NCBI GenBank assembly: GCA_031556405.1
Contig: JAVBTC010000032.1
Coordinates: 5,698 to 69,697, forward strand
Source of the DNA: WQZF01 sp031556405
GTDB taxonomy: Bacteria > Pseudomonadota > Gammaproteobacteria > Burkholderiales > Rhodocyclaceae
Direction of reading: 5' to 3'
DNA: 64,000 bases
The translations under genes and the position numbers were made by a program. This document shows positions 33,860 through 42,584 of the stretch, one piece after another. How positions within the stretch are numbered: position 1 is the stretch's first letter; every line of letters begins with the position of its first letter. The notes beneath the pieces were generated by a model. That model had not been told where the DNA came from. It saw nothing but the letters and a program-made list of their open reading frames with translations, and made no database searches.

Positions 33860-34381
33860 CTATTTTTGCGGATTGCGCGGCGCTCCCATTCCCGAGGAAG
33901 GGCGCCGGTCCGTGTCAACGTAACGCACCAACTCGGACAGCGCGCGTTGGTAAACGTCGCGCTTGAATTCGATGACGGAGTCGAGCGGAACCCAGTATTC
34001 GTTCCACCGCCAGGCGTCGAATTCGGGATGTTCACTGGCGCGCAGCGAAACGTCGGAGTCGCGTCCAACCAGACGCAACAGAAACCAGATCTGCTTCTGG
34101 CCTTTATAACTGCCGCGCCATTCGCGTTTGATCCAGTGTGTCGGCACATTGTAACGCAGCCATCCGCGGGTCCGGCCGAGGATGCGCACGTGTTCGGGAC
34201 GCAAGCCGATTTCTTCGTAAAGTTCCCGGTACATGGCGGCTTCCGGAGTCTCTCCGCGCTTGATCCCACCCTGGGGAAATTGCCAGGAATGTTCTTTGAT
34301 GCGTTTGCCCCAGAAGACCTCGTTTTTCGCGTTACACAAAATGATGCCGACGTTCGGGCGGTAGCCTTCACGGTCGAGCAT
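33860..34381 (-). CDS. rppH: RNA pyrophosphohydrolase
   Basis: 173 aa from the ATG at 34381 (MLDREGYRPNVGIILCN), the usual start; the open extension to 34480 is not conserved. RppH removes pyrophosphate from mRNA 5' ends and triggers decay. The Nudix box is GGIKRGETPEAAMYRELYEE, then IGL, preceded by HSWQFPQ. The C-terminal segment RALSELVRY is typical. AGG lies about 8 bases upstream. It is divergent from pyc. Confidence 0.95.
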   Translation of the reverse strand: MLDREGYRPNVGIILCNAKNEVFWGKRIKEHSWQFPQGGIKRGETPEAAMYRELYEEIGLRPEHVRILGRTRGWLRYNVPTHWIKREWRGSYKGQKQIWFLLRLVGRDSDVSLRASEHPEFDAWRWNEYWVPLDSVIEFKRDVYQRALSELVRYVDTDRRPSSGMGAPRNPQK

Positions 34382-34702
34382 GAAAAAAACCTGAAAAATG
34401 ATGAGTTGAAGACATTCTTTCATATTTTGACGGGTGTGAAAAGCGTGCTCCAGGCGTGCCATGATCGCTTTCGAAGCCATATTTCATACCGCGTCCCATG
34501 TGCCGCCGTGGCAAAAAACATAATGGCTATGAGCTAAAAATTCTTTTTGCGTATCACGTCGGCGTAGCGGGGGTATGATCTTCGGATTGAGCCGTCACTT
34601 TCCGGGGGAAAGACAGTATGCGACGAGAATTCGGCGCAACCGATTTTTCCTTTTTCCGGTCTACCCGTTCTCTTTTCGTTTTCTTTTTCTCTTTCCGCCG
34701 CC
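34382..34702. other. Divergent region between rppH and pyc
   Basis: About 320 bases. A TATGAT at 34573-34578 could be a -10 towards pyc, but no matching -35 is convincing. The last 80 bases before pyc are pyrimidine-rich, without a Shine-Dalgarno. No RNA gene or hairpin was recognised. Confidence 0.4.
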
Positions 34703-37700
34703 ATGGATCTGAAAAATATCCGCAGCCTGTTGATTGCCAACCGCAGCGAAATTGCCATTCGTATCATGCGTGCCGCCGCCGAACTGGGTATCCGCACGGT
34801 GGGCATTTATTCCAACGAAGACCGTTTTGCACTGCATCGTTTCAAGGCGGACGAGAGTTATCTGGTGGGCGACGGCAAGAAGCCGGTCGGCGCTTATCTC
34901 GATATTCCCGGCATCGTCCATGTCGCCAGGCTGGCCGGAGTGGATGCCGTCCATCCCGGTTATGGCTTTCTTTCCGAGAATCCGGAATTTGCCGGCGCTT
35001 GTGCCGCCGCTGGTCTCGTTTTCATCGGGCCGCAGCCGGAAGTGATGCGGGCGTTGGGCAACAAGGTGGCTGCCCGCGCGCTGGCGGAAATCGTCGGCGT
35101 GCCCGTGGTACCGGCGACGGGCGCATTGCCCGGCGACGCGGAGGAATGCCGCGCGCTGGCGGCGGCGATCGGTTATCCCCTGATGCTCAAGGCGAGCTGG
35201 GGCGGTGGCGGTCGCGGCATGCGTGCCATCGAGAGCGAAAGCGAACTGCTTCCCGCCATCGCGGCGGCGCGCCGTGAAGCCGCCGCCGCGTTCGGAAACG
35301 ACGAGGTTTTCCTGGAGAAGATGGTGGTTCGCGCCCGTCACGTGGAAGTCCAGGTGCTGGGGGATACGCACGGCAATCTGGTGCATCTGTTCGAGCGCGA
35401 TTGTTCGGTGCAGCGCCGCACTCAGAAGGTCGTGGAACGGGCGCCCGCTCCGTATCTGCTGCCGCGGCAGAGGGAAGCGCTTTGCCGGGCGGCGCTGAAG
35501 ATCGCGGAGGGTGTCGGCTACACGCACGCCGGTACTGTCGAATTCCTGATGGATGCCGATTCGGGCGATTTCTACTTTATCGAAGTGAATCCACGCATCC
35601 AGGTGGAGCATACCGTCACCGAGGAGGTCACGGGGCTGGATATCGTCAAGGCGCAGATCAGGGTCAGCGAGGGCGGGCGTATCGGCGCCGACGATTATCT
35701 GCCGGCCCAGGACGACATTCGTTTGTCCGGCCACGCATTGCAGTGCCGGATTACCACCGAGGACCCGGAAAAAGGCTTTGCGCCCGATTACGGGCGGCTT
35801 TCCGCCTACCGCAGCGCCGCCGGCGCCGGTATCCGCCTCGACGCCGGCACTGCGTATACCGGCGCGGTGATCACGCCGTTTTACGATTCCCTGCTGGTCA
35901 AGGTCACCGCCCGGGGGCACGACCCCGATGAGGCTGTCCGCCGCATGCACCGGGCGTTGCGGGAGTTTCGCATCCGCGGCGTGTCTTCCAATCTGGCATT
36001 CCTCGAAAGCGTCATTACCCATCCCAGTTTCAGAAACGGCGAGTACACCACTCGCTTCATCGATACCACGCCGGAGTTGTTTACGTTCGAGCCCAAGCAG
36101 GACAGGGCTTCCCGGCTGCTCGAATTCATCGGCGAGGTGACGGTCAACGGCAATCCGGAAGTGAAAGGACGCACCGGGCTCGCGCATTTTCCAGCGCGGC
36201 CGCCGCTGCCGGAGATCGATTTCTGCGCACCGCCGTCTCCCGGCAGCCGGGATCGGCTCAAAGCGCTGGGGCCGCGGCAGTTCGCCCAGTGGATGCGCGC
36301 CGAAAAACGCGTTTTGTTGACCGACACCACGTTGCGCGACGCGCATCAGTCCCTGTTTGCCACCCGCATGCGGACCGCGGACATGATCGCCGTCGCGCCG
36401 CATTACGCCCGTTTGCTGCCCGAGCTGTTTTCCCTCGAATGCTGGGGCGGCGCCACCTTCGATGTGGCCCTGCGTTTTTTGAAGGAAGATCCCTGGCTGC
36501 GCTTGGCGCAGCTGCGGGAAGCAGTTCCCAATATTCTGCTGCAGATGTTGCTGCGCGCTTCCAATGCCGTTGGGTATACCAATTACGCCGACAATGTGGT
36601 GCGGTATTTCGTCCGCCAGGCGGCGGCAGGCGGCATCGATGTTTTTCGCGTGTTCGATTCCTTCAACTGGGTCGAGAACATGCGCGTGGCGATGGACGCG
36701 GTGATCGAGGCCGGTGCCGTCTGCGAGGCCGCGATCTGCTATACCGGCGATCTGTTCGATCCGGTCCGGCCCAAATACGGCCTGAAGTATTACGTCGACC
36801 GGGCGCGGCAATTGGAGCGGGCCGGTGCTCATATCATCGGGATCAAGGATATGGCCGGCGTTTGCCGCCCAGCAGCGGCCAGGGCGTTGGTCAAGGCCTT
36901 GAGGGAAGAGGTGGGCCTGCCGATCCATTTTCATACCCACGATACCAGCGGCGGCGCCGTGGCTTCGGTGCTGGCCGCCGTGGAAGCGGGCGCGGACGCG
37001 GTGGATGGCGCCATGGACGCGATGAGCGGCCTCACCTCGCAACCCAGCCTGGGGGCCATCGTCGCCGCGCTGGAGCATACGGAGCGCGATCCGGGCCTGA
37101 CCCATGGGCGCATCGCACTCTTTTCCCGTTATTGGGAAGCGGTGCGCCATTTTTACCGTCCGTTCGAGGCCGACATGCGCGCCGGCACCTCGGACGTTTA
37201 CCGCCACGAAATACCCGGCGGCCAGTACACCAACCTGCGCGAGCAGGCCCGCAGCATGGGGATGGAGCATCGTTGGAACGAGGTGGCGCAGGCGTATGCC
37301 GATGCGAACCGGCTGTTCGGCGACATCGTGAAAGTAACACCGTCTTCCAAGGTGGTGGGAGACATGGCGCTGTTCATGGTGGCAAATGACCTGGCACCGG
37401 AAGATGTGGCGGATTCGGGGAGGGAAATCGCTTTTCCCGAATCCGTGGTGTCGATGATGCGTGGCGAACTGGGTTATCCCGCGGAAGGGTTTCCCCGGGA
37501 AATCCAGGAAAGGATTCTCAAGGGACAACAGCCGGTCGAGGGCCGCGCCGGGGTTCATCTGCCGGCGGTGGATCTGGAAGCGGAACGGGCAAAAGCGGAA
37601 CAGGCAACGGGACGTCCGCTCGACGATGCCGATCTGGCGAGTTGGCTGATGTATCCCAAAGTGTTTGCCGACTATGCCGCACACGCGCGCAGGTACGGCG

Positions 37701-38152
37701 ACGTTTCGGTATTGCCGACGCCGGTGTTTTTTCACGGACTGCCCGAGCGGGAAGAGATCGCGGTCGAGATCGACCGGGGCAAGACGCTGATTATCAGTCT
37801 CACCGGCAAGACCGCCGTGGACGAAGAAGGCGAAGTGGAACTCTTTTTCGAACTCAACGGCCAGCCTCGAACCACGCGCATCGCCAAGGCCGGCATGGAA
37901 GGGGCGAAAAAGGCGCGGCCCAGAGCCGAGGAGGGCAACGACCGCCACGTCGCGGCGCCGATACCGGGCACCGTCTCCACCGTCGCGGTGAAGCCCGGCC
38001 AGAGAGTGCGAAAGGGCAATCCGCTCGTTTCCATCGAGGCGATGAAAATGGAAACTTCCATCGCCGCCGACCGGGATGGCGTCGTCGGCAGGGTGCTGGT
38101 CGTTCCCGGCGACAGGGTGGAAGCGAAGGATCTTTTGCTGGAAATCGAGTGA
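34703..38152 (+). CDS. pyc: Pyruvate carboxylase, single chain
   Basis: 1149 aa, full length. It carboxylates pyruvate to oxaloacetate. Domains in order: biotin carboxylase (LLIANRSEIAIRIMRAA at the start, LMLKASWGGGGRGMRAI for ATP, FIEVNPRIQVEHTVTEE), carboxyltransferase from about residue 530 (LLTDTTLRDAHQSLFATRMR, CWGGATFDVALRFL, HFHTHDTSGGAVAS) and a C-terminal biotinyl domain with SIEAMKMETS. All key segments are intact. It is divergent from rppH. It supplies oxaloacetate to the gltA/mdh pathway encoded in the same window. Confidence 0.96.
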   Translation: MDLKNIRSLLIANRSEIAIRIMRAAAELGIRTVGIYSNEDRFALHRFKADESYLVGDGKKPVGAYLDIPGIVHVARLAGVDAVHPGYGFLSENPEFAGACAAAGLVFIGPQPEVMRALGNKVAARALAEIVGVPVVPATGALPGDAEECRALAAAIGYPLMLKASWGGGGRGMRAIESESELLPAIAAARREAAAAFGNDEVFLEKMVVRARHVEVQVLGDTHGNLVHLFERDCSVQRRTQKVVERAPAPYLLPRQREALCRAALKIAEGVGYTHAGTVEFLMDADSGDFYFIEVNPRIQVEHTVTEEVTGLDIVKAQIRVSEGGRIGADDYLPAQDDIRLSGHALQCRITTEDPEKGFAPDYGRLSAYRSAAGAGIRLDAGTAYTGAVITPFYDSLLVKVTARGHDPDEAVRRMHRALREFRIRGVSSNLAFLESVITHPSFRNGEYTTRFIDTTPELFTFEPKQDRASRLLEFIGEVTVNGNPEVKGRTGLAHFPARPPLPEIDFCAPPSPGSRDRLKALGPRQFAQWMRAEKRVLLTDTTLRDAHQSLFATRMRTADMIAVAPHYARLLPELFSLECWGGATFDVALRFLKEDPWLRLAQLREAVPNILLQMLLRASNAVGYTNYADNVVRYFVRQAAAGGIDVFRVFDSFNWVENMRVAMDAVIEAGAVCEAAICYTGDLFDPVRPKYGLKYYVDRARQLERAGAHIIGIKDMAGVCRPAAARALVKALREEVGLPIHFHTHDTSGGAVASVLAAVEAGADAVDGAMDAMSGLTSQPSLGAIVAALEHTERDPGLTHGRIALFSRYWEAVRHFYRPFEADMRAGTSDVYRHEIPGGQYTNLREQARSMGMEHRWNEVAQAYADANRLFGDIVKVTPSSKVVGDMALFMVANDLAPEDVADSGREIAFPESVVSMMRGELGYPAEGFPREIQERILKGQQPVEGRAGVHLPAVDLEAERAKAEQATGRPLDDADLASWLMYPKVFADYAAHARRYGDVSVLPTPVFFHGLPEREEIAVEIDRGKTLIISLTGKTAVDEEGEVELFFELNGQPRTTRIAKAGMEGAKKARPRAEEGNDRHVAAPIPGTVSTVAVKPGQRVRKGNPLVSIEAMKMETSIAADRDGVVGRVLVVPGDRVEAKDLLLEIE

Positions 38153-38189
38153 CTATCCGAATGACTGCCGGTGTTTCAATAGGCTGGAT

Positions 38190-38258
38190 TTGTTATTAAA
38201 TAATTTCAGCTTAAAATTTACTATAGTAGCTGATGTAAATAATATTTTATAATAGAAA
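38190..38258. repeat. AT-rich island, family member C
   Basis: It starts about 40 bases after the pyc stop. Left arm TTATTAAAT (38193-38201), centre with the perfect palindrome TACTATAGTA and GTAGCTGATG (38220-38235), right arm TTTATAATA (38246-38254). The rest of the gap up to hemE (to 38420) has no recognised signal. Confidence 0.5.
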
Positions 38259-38420
38259 AACAGGAAATGAATCCTCGCCGTCGTCTCCATTTTGCGTACC
38301 GGCAGTATCCATTTCATGCCATGCTGATGATCCGCCATTTTCCCGATTTCCGCGCCGGCTAGCTAAATGGCGCCATAAAAGAAGATAATCGCTCTTTTGT
38401 GCATTCCGGCGGAGCTCTCC

Positions 38421-39509
38421 GTGACACGACCCCGTAACGATACTTTTCTGCGCGCGCTTCTCAAGGAACCGACCGATTACACGCCGCTCTGGCTGATGCG
38501 CCAGGCGGGACGCTATCTGCCCGAATACCGGCAGACGCGCAAGCGCGCCGGGAGCTTTCTCGACCTGTGCAAGAATCCGGCGCTTGCCTGCGAAGTCACT
38601 CTGCAGCCGCTGGCACGCTACGAACTGGATGCGGCGATCCTGTTTTCCGACATTCTCACGGTTCCCGACGCGATGGGCCTGGGGCTGTATTTCGCCGAGG
38701 GGGAAGGACCGAAATTCGAGCGTCCGCTGACCGAGGAATGGTCGATCCGCGCGCTGACCGCACCCGATCCTTGGGATCACCTGCGTTACGTGATGGATGC
38801 GGTGAGCGAAATCCGCCGTGCGCTGGACAATTCCGTGCCGCTGATCGGGTTCTCCGGCAGCCCCTATACGCTCGCCTGCTACATGATCGAGGGCGGTGCT
38901 TCCGACGATTACCGGCGCATCAAAACGATGCTCTACGACCGTCCCGATCTGTTGCACCGGATTCTGTCAGTCACTGCCGACGCGGTACTGGCGTATCTGA
39001 ACGCGCAGATCGAAGCCGGCGCGCAGGCCGTGATGATTTTCGATTCCTGGGGCGGATCGCTGGCCGCCGGAGCGTACCGGGAATTTTCGCTGGCCTACAT
39101 GGAGCGCATTCTCGCCGGACTGACCAGGGAAAAGGACGGCGAACGCATTCCGTCGATTGTGTTTACCAAGGGTGGCGGGCTGTGGATCGAAGCGATCGCC
39201 GCGAGTGGCTGCGATGCCGTCGGACTCGACTGGACGATCGATGTCGGCGAGGCGCGTCGGCGCGTCGGCGACAAGGTGGCGTTGCAGGGAAATCTCGACC
39301 CCTGCGTACTTTTCGCGGCACCGGAAAAAATCGCCGCCGAGGCGGTCCGGGTTCTGGAAAGTTTCGGGCCGGGCAATACCGGGTATGTCTTCAATCTCGG
39401 CCACGGCATCTCGCAATTCACCCCGCCGGAACACGTCGTTGCGCTGGTCAATTCCGTTCATGAACATAGTAAAAAAATGCGTCAGGCAAGGCCACAATGC
39501 GTTACATAA
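38421..39509 (+). CDS. hemE: Uroporphyrinogen decarboxylase
   Basis: 362 aa from the GTG at 38421, chosen because GGAG lies 6 bases upstream; a TTG at 38397 is possible but unsupported. It converts uroporphyrinogen III to coproporphyrinogen III in haem synthesis. Signature segments PLWLMRQAGRYLPEYR at the start and GFSGSPYTLACYMIEGG, then the catalytic Asp region AAILFSDILTVPDAMG, are intact. In several Burkholderiales hemE and priA are neighbours near the replication origin. Confidence 0.96.
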   Translation: MTRPRNDTFLRALLKEPTDYTPLWLMRQAGRYLPEYRQTRKRAGSFLDLCKNPALACEVTLQPLARYELDAAILFSDILTVPDAMGLGLYFAEGEGPKFERPLTEEWSIRALTAPDPWDHLRYVMDAVSEIRRALDNSVPLIGFSGSPYTLACYMIEGGASDDYRRIKTMLYDRPDLLHRILSVTADAVLAYLNAQIEAGAQAVMIFDSWGGSLAAGAYREFSLAYMERILAGLTREKDGERIPSIVFTKGGGLWIEAIAASGCDAVGLDWTIDVGEARRRVGDKVALQGNLDPCVLFAAPEKIAAEAVRVLESFGPGNTGYVFNLGHGISQFTPPEHVVALVNSVHEHSKKMRQARPQCVT

Positions 39510-39828
39510 AGAGCACAAAGTGCGTGCGCCCCCTTGACTTATGCACAGAAACATCGTTGCGTTCCTCGGTTGCCGGAAAAATCCCTGAAAAATCAGGGGT
39601 AGTTGTTAAATCATTGATTTAAAAGAATTAGTTTTTTGCCCGATTTTCAGGCAACGCAAGGAGAAGCCCGGTGAAAACGGGGTTTGCGCATTTTTCACAG
39701 AAGAAATTCACAAAGTTATCCACAGTTTTTGTGAACAACATGGAAAACCCTGGTCTACCATCGACTTGCGTGTTTTTTTGAGAATCGGTCTTAACAATCG
39801 CGCTTAAGTTGAAATAAGGGACGGCGCT
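39510..39828. other. Intergenic region with a cluster of DnaA-box-like sites
   Basis: Sites matching TTWTNCACA: TTATGCACA (39539-39547), TTTTTCACA (39691-39699), TTATCCACA (39716-39724, perfect), plus a one-mismatch reverse site TGTGAACAA (39730-39738). Between them lies an AT-rich stretch (39600-39640) with the palindrome TTAAATCA-T-TGATTTAA (39606-39622). A small hairpin CCCTGA/TCAGGG (about 39583-39599) may end the hemE transcript. The set resembles a small replication origin or a DnaA-controlled promoter. Confidence 0.5.
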
Positions 39829-39888
39829 ATTTCCTCCTCGGGTTCTTCCTCTTTTTCTTCCGCCTCTCCGCCTGGTTCCGTTTCTACC

Positions 39889-42009
39889 GTGGCGTCCGCG
39901 CATTCTTCCGGCACCGTCGTCCGCGTCGCGCTCGGCGTGCCGCTTCATCGTTTGTTCGACTATCTCGCGCCGCAGGCAAGTCCCGGGGATATCGGGCGCC
40001 GGGTGTGCGTGCCGTTCGGCGACAGAACGCGCATCGGCGTTATCGTCGCCGTTGGAGTGGAAAGCGAAATCCCGCCGGAACAGCTCAAGCCGGTGTGCGA
40101 ACTCCTTGCCGATCTGCCGCCCTTGCCGCCGGAATGGCTGCGGTTGTGCGAATTCTGTTCCGGGTATTACCACGCGCCGCTCGGGGAAGTCATGCTTGCC
40201 GCGCTGCCGGCGGGGCTGAAACGTGCAGCGCCCGTGAAGACGCGGCGGGTAAAAACCAAGGCCGTTGCCTGTTCCGTGGCGGAGTCGCTGCCGGAACTCA
40301 CGGTGGAACAGGCGGCGGCGCTCGCGTCCATCCGGTCCGCGGGGCGGGGCTTTCATCCGTTTCTGTTGTTCGGCGTGACCGGCAGCGGTAAAACCGAGAT
40401 CTATCTGCGTCTGATCGAGGATACGCTGGCGGCGGGCGGGCAGGTGCTGCTCCTGACGCCGGAGATCAATCTCACGCCGCAGCTCGAGGCGCGCATCGCG
40501 GCGCGCTTCCCGGCGACGCCGCCGGTCAGCCTGCACAGCGAGCTCTCCGAGGCCATGCGCACGCGCCATTGGCGTGCCGCGTTCGCGGGCGAAGCGCGCA
40601 TCGTGCTCGGTACGCGGCTCGCCATTTTCACGCCGATGCCGGACCTGGCGTTGATCATCATCGACGAGGAACATGATCCTTCCCTCAAGCAGCAGGACGG
40701 AATCCGCTATTCGGCGCGCGATCTCGCCGTGTTCCGTGCGCGGCAGCGCGGAATTCCGATCGTCCTGGGATCGGCGACCCCGTCGCTGGAAAGCTGGGCC
40801 AACGCGCATGGGCGCCGCGCGCCGGCCAGGATATCGGGAAACACGCCGAAAAAAATACCGGGAAAAATGCCAGGAACTGCGCCGACAAACCTACCGGATA
40901 CCGCGGCAGCCGATGTCGCTGGCCGTTACCGGCTGCTTACGCTGACCGGACGCGCTGCCAGCAACGCCCGTCTGCCTGCCGTGCGTTGCCTCGATACCCG
41001 GCGGGAAACGATGCACGAAGGTTTGTCCGCTTCCCTGATCGACGCCCTGGCCGAGCGCCTTGAGCGCGGCGAACAAAGCCTGGTTTTTCTCAACCGGCGC
41101 GGATTCGCCCCCGTGCTCGCCTGTCCCGCGTGCGGCTGGATTTCGCACTGCAAGCGTTGTGCCGCCAATCTCGTCCTGCATCTGGCGGACCGCCGCTTGC
41201 GTTGCCATCACTGCGGTTTCGAGGCGGGGGTGCCGCGGGCCTGTCCCTCCTGTGGCAATCTCGACCTGCATCCGTTCGGGCGCGGCACGCAGCGCCTGGA
41301 GGCTTTTCTCGCCGAGCGTTTTCCGCAGGCGCGCATCCTGCGCGTCGACCGCGACGCGGCCAAAAGCCGCAGGCAATGGGAAGCCATGCTGGACAGAATT
41401 CACGGCGGCGATGCCGATATTCTCGTCGGCACCCAGATGCTGGCCAAGGGGCATGATTTTCCCCGCCTCACGCTGGTCGGTGCCGTTGGTGCCGACGCGG
41501 CGCTGTTCGCCGCCGACTGGCGGGCGCCGGAACGACTATTCGCGCTCCTGATGCAGGTTGCCGGGCGGGCCGGACGGGCCGATCTGCCGGGAGCGGTGCT
41601 GATCCAGACGCAGTATCCGGATCATCCGCTGTATGCGGCGCTGGTCGCGCACGACTATCCTTCCTTTGCGTTCGCGCAGCTCGCCGAGCGTAAAAATGCC
41701 GGGTTTCCTCCTTACAGTCACCAGGCCATATTGCGCGCCGAGGCGTCGGAGATGGCGCAATCCATCGCTTTTCTCACCAGCGCGCGCGCGGAGGCGCGGA
41801 TGCGGGAACATCCCGCCGTCGAGTTTTACGATCCGGTGACGATGCGTCTTTCACGGCGTGCCGACCGGGAGCGGGCGCAGATGCTGATCGAATCGTTTTC
41901 GCGTCCGGCGCTGCAGATTTTCCTCAAGGATTGGATGCCAGTGCTGGCGCGGATAAAAATTCCCGGCCGGCTGCGCTGGCATTTGGAAGTCGATCCAATC
42001 GAATTCTAA
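39889..42009 (+). CDS. priA: Primosomal protein N' (replication restart helicase)
   Basis: 706 aa from a GTG at 39889, the first conventional start. PriA reloads the replicative helicase at stalled forks. Helicase motifs: GVTGSGKTEIYLRLI (Walker A), LIIIDEEHDPSLKQQDGIRYSARDLA, GSATPSLESW, and LVGTQMLAKGHDFPRLTLV. Eight zinc-binding Cys are present in CPACGWISHCKRCAANL ... CHHCG ... ACPSCG. A short low-complexity insert (about residues 310-335, Lys/Pro-rich) splits the helicase domain. The frame is open upstream to an AAGGGA sequence 7 bases before an ATT codon at 39829, so a non-standard start is possible. Confidence 0.95.
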   Translation: MASAHSSGTVVRVALGVPLHRLFDYLAPQASPGDIGRRVCVPFGDRTRIGVIVAVGVESEIPPEQLKPVCELLADLPPLPPEWLRLCEFCSGYYHAPLGEVMLAALPAGLKRAAPVKTRRVKTKAVACSVAESLPELTVEQAAALASIRSAGRGFHPFLLFGVTGSGKTEIYLRLIEDTLAAGGQVLLLTPEINLTPQLEARIAARFPATPPVSLHSELSEAMRTRHWRAAFAGEARIVLGTRLAIFTPMPDLALIIIDEEHDPSLKQQDGIRYSARDLAVFRARQRGIPIVLGSATPSLESWANAHGRRAPARISGNTPKKIPGKMPGTAPTNLPDTAAADVAGRYRLLTLTGRAASNARLPAVRCLDTRRETMHEGLSASLIDALAERLERGEQSLVFLNRRGFAPVLACPACGWISHCKRCAANLVLHLADRRLRCHHCGFEAGVPRACPSCGNLDLHPFGRGTQRLEAFLAERFPQARILRVDRDAAKSRRQWEAMLDRIHGGDADILVGTQMLAKGHDFPRLTLVGAVGADAALFAADWRAPERLFALLMQVAGRAGRADLPGAVLIQTQYPDHPLYAALVAHDYPSFAFAQLAERKNAGFPPYSHQAILRAEASEMAQSIAFLTSARAEARMREHPAVEFYDPVTMRLSRRADRERAQMLIESFSRPALQIFLKDWMPVLARIKIPGRLRWHLEVDPIEF

Positions 42010-42076
42010 TTATAAAAAAATAATTTTTACTTGTATATGCCTACATATATATACATAAATTTAATCAATATTTAGA
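42008..42076. repeat. AT-rich island, family member D
   Basis: It begins at the priA stop codon. On the minus strand the arms are TGATTAAAT and TTTATAATT, with the centre GTAGGCATATACAAG (complement of 42030-42044) and a GTATAT...ATATAC dyad. It is a weaker match than members A-C. Confidence 0.4.
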
Positions 42077-42485
42077 ATTTGTACCAAGAAGAACGCTTTT
42101 TCGGAAAGCGGCCATAGCGGGTTATCCATTTCAGGAATTCGGCATTTCGACTGGAGAAGCCGCCGGCTCTGGATTCTGGCGCGCCGGTCGGCAAATTCCC
42201 ATCCTTTTCCCGGAAACGCGAGGCACAAAAAAATCCGCTTCCCGAAACGTCGCGCCAGCCGGTCGATTCGTGGCCTGCTGGAGAGAGTTTCGGCACAAGG
42301 GTAAGGTGATCTTACGCTCAAGCGTACCGTTCGGCAGGTTACATGCCGGCGGGAATTGTACGATTCTCGGCGGGCATTATTCTATTGTCATATAAGGAGT
42401 GTGTCCCGCCGAGCCGTGCCCGGTAGACGAAAACGGATACGGCAGGCAAAGCACCGGATGAATGCTTAACGGCAGGAGAATCCTC
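42077..42485. other. Upstream region of the cqsA-like gene
   Basis: It holds overlapping minus-strand frames (42061-42321) without a Shine-Dalgarno or a recognisable family. It also contains a perfect 9-bp inverted repeat CTCGGCGGG/CCCGCCGAG (42366-42374 with 42405-42413). The repeat's 30-base loop is AT-rich and includes TTGTCATATAAGG. The inverted repeat could be an operator or an RNA stem in the cqsA leader. Confidence 0.4.
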
Positions 42486-42584
42486 TTGTCCCGCGACGCA
42501 CCGTTACAAAGATTGGCGTTGGAGCGCTCCACTACCGGGGATCGTACGCATCTTTTCAGTTCCTTTTTGTGGAGAAAACAATGA
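42486..42584 (+). CDS. Possible leader peptide overlapping cqsA
   Basis: A TTG at 42486, preceded by GGAG 7-8 bases upstream, opens 32 codons (peptide begins MSRDAPLQRLALERS, then ends FSSFLWRKQ). Its TGA stop overlaps the cqsA ATG as ATGA, the classical arrangement for translational coupling. Support is limited to the ribosome binding site and overlap; it may be chance. Confidence 0.25.
   Translation: MSRDAPLQRLALERSTTGDRTHLFSSFLWRKQ

Noticed and set aside
34382..34480. N-terminal extension of RppH to 34480
   Set aside because: RppH proteins begin at MLDREGYRPNVG; the extension has no family match.
34661..37948. Long minus-strand open frame opposite pyc
   Set aside because: Antisense shadow of pyruvate carboxylase, rich in Arg, Gly and His as expected from reversed GC-rich codons.
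42061..42321. Minus-strand frames upstream of cqsA
   Set aside because: Two overlapping frames, neither with a ribosome binding site or a recognisable motif; they may be decayed sequence.
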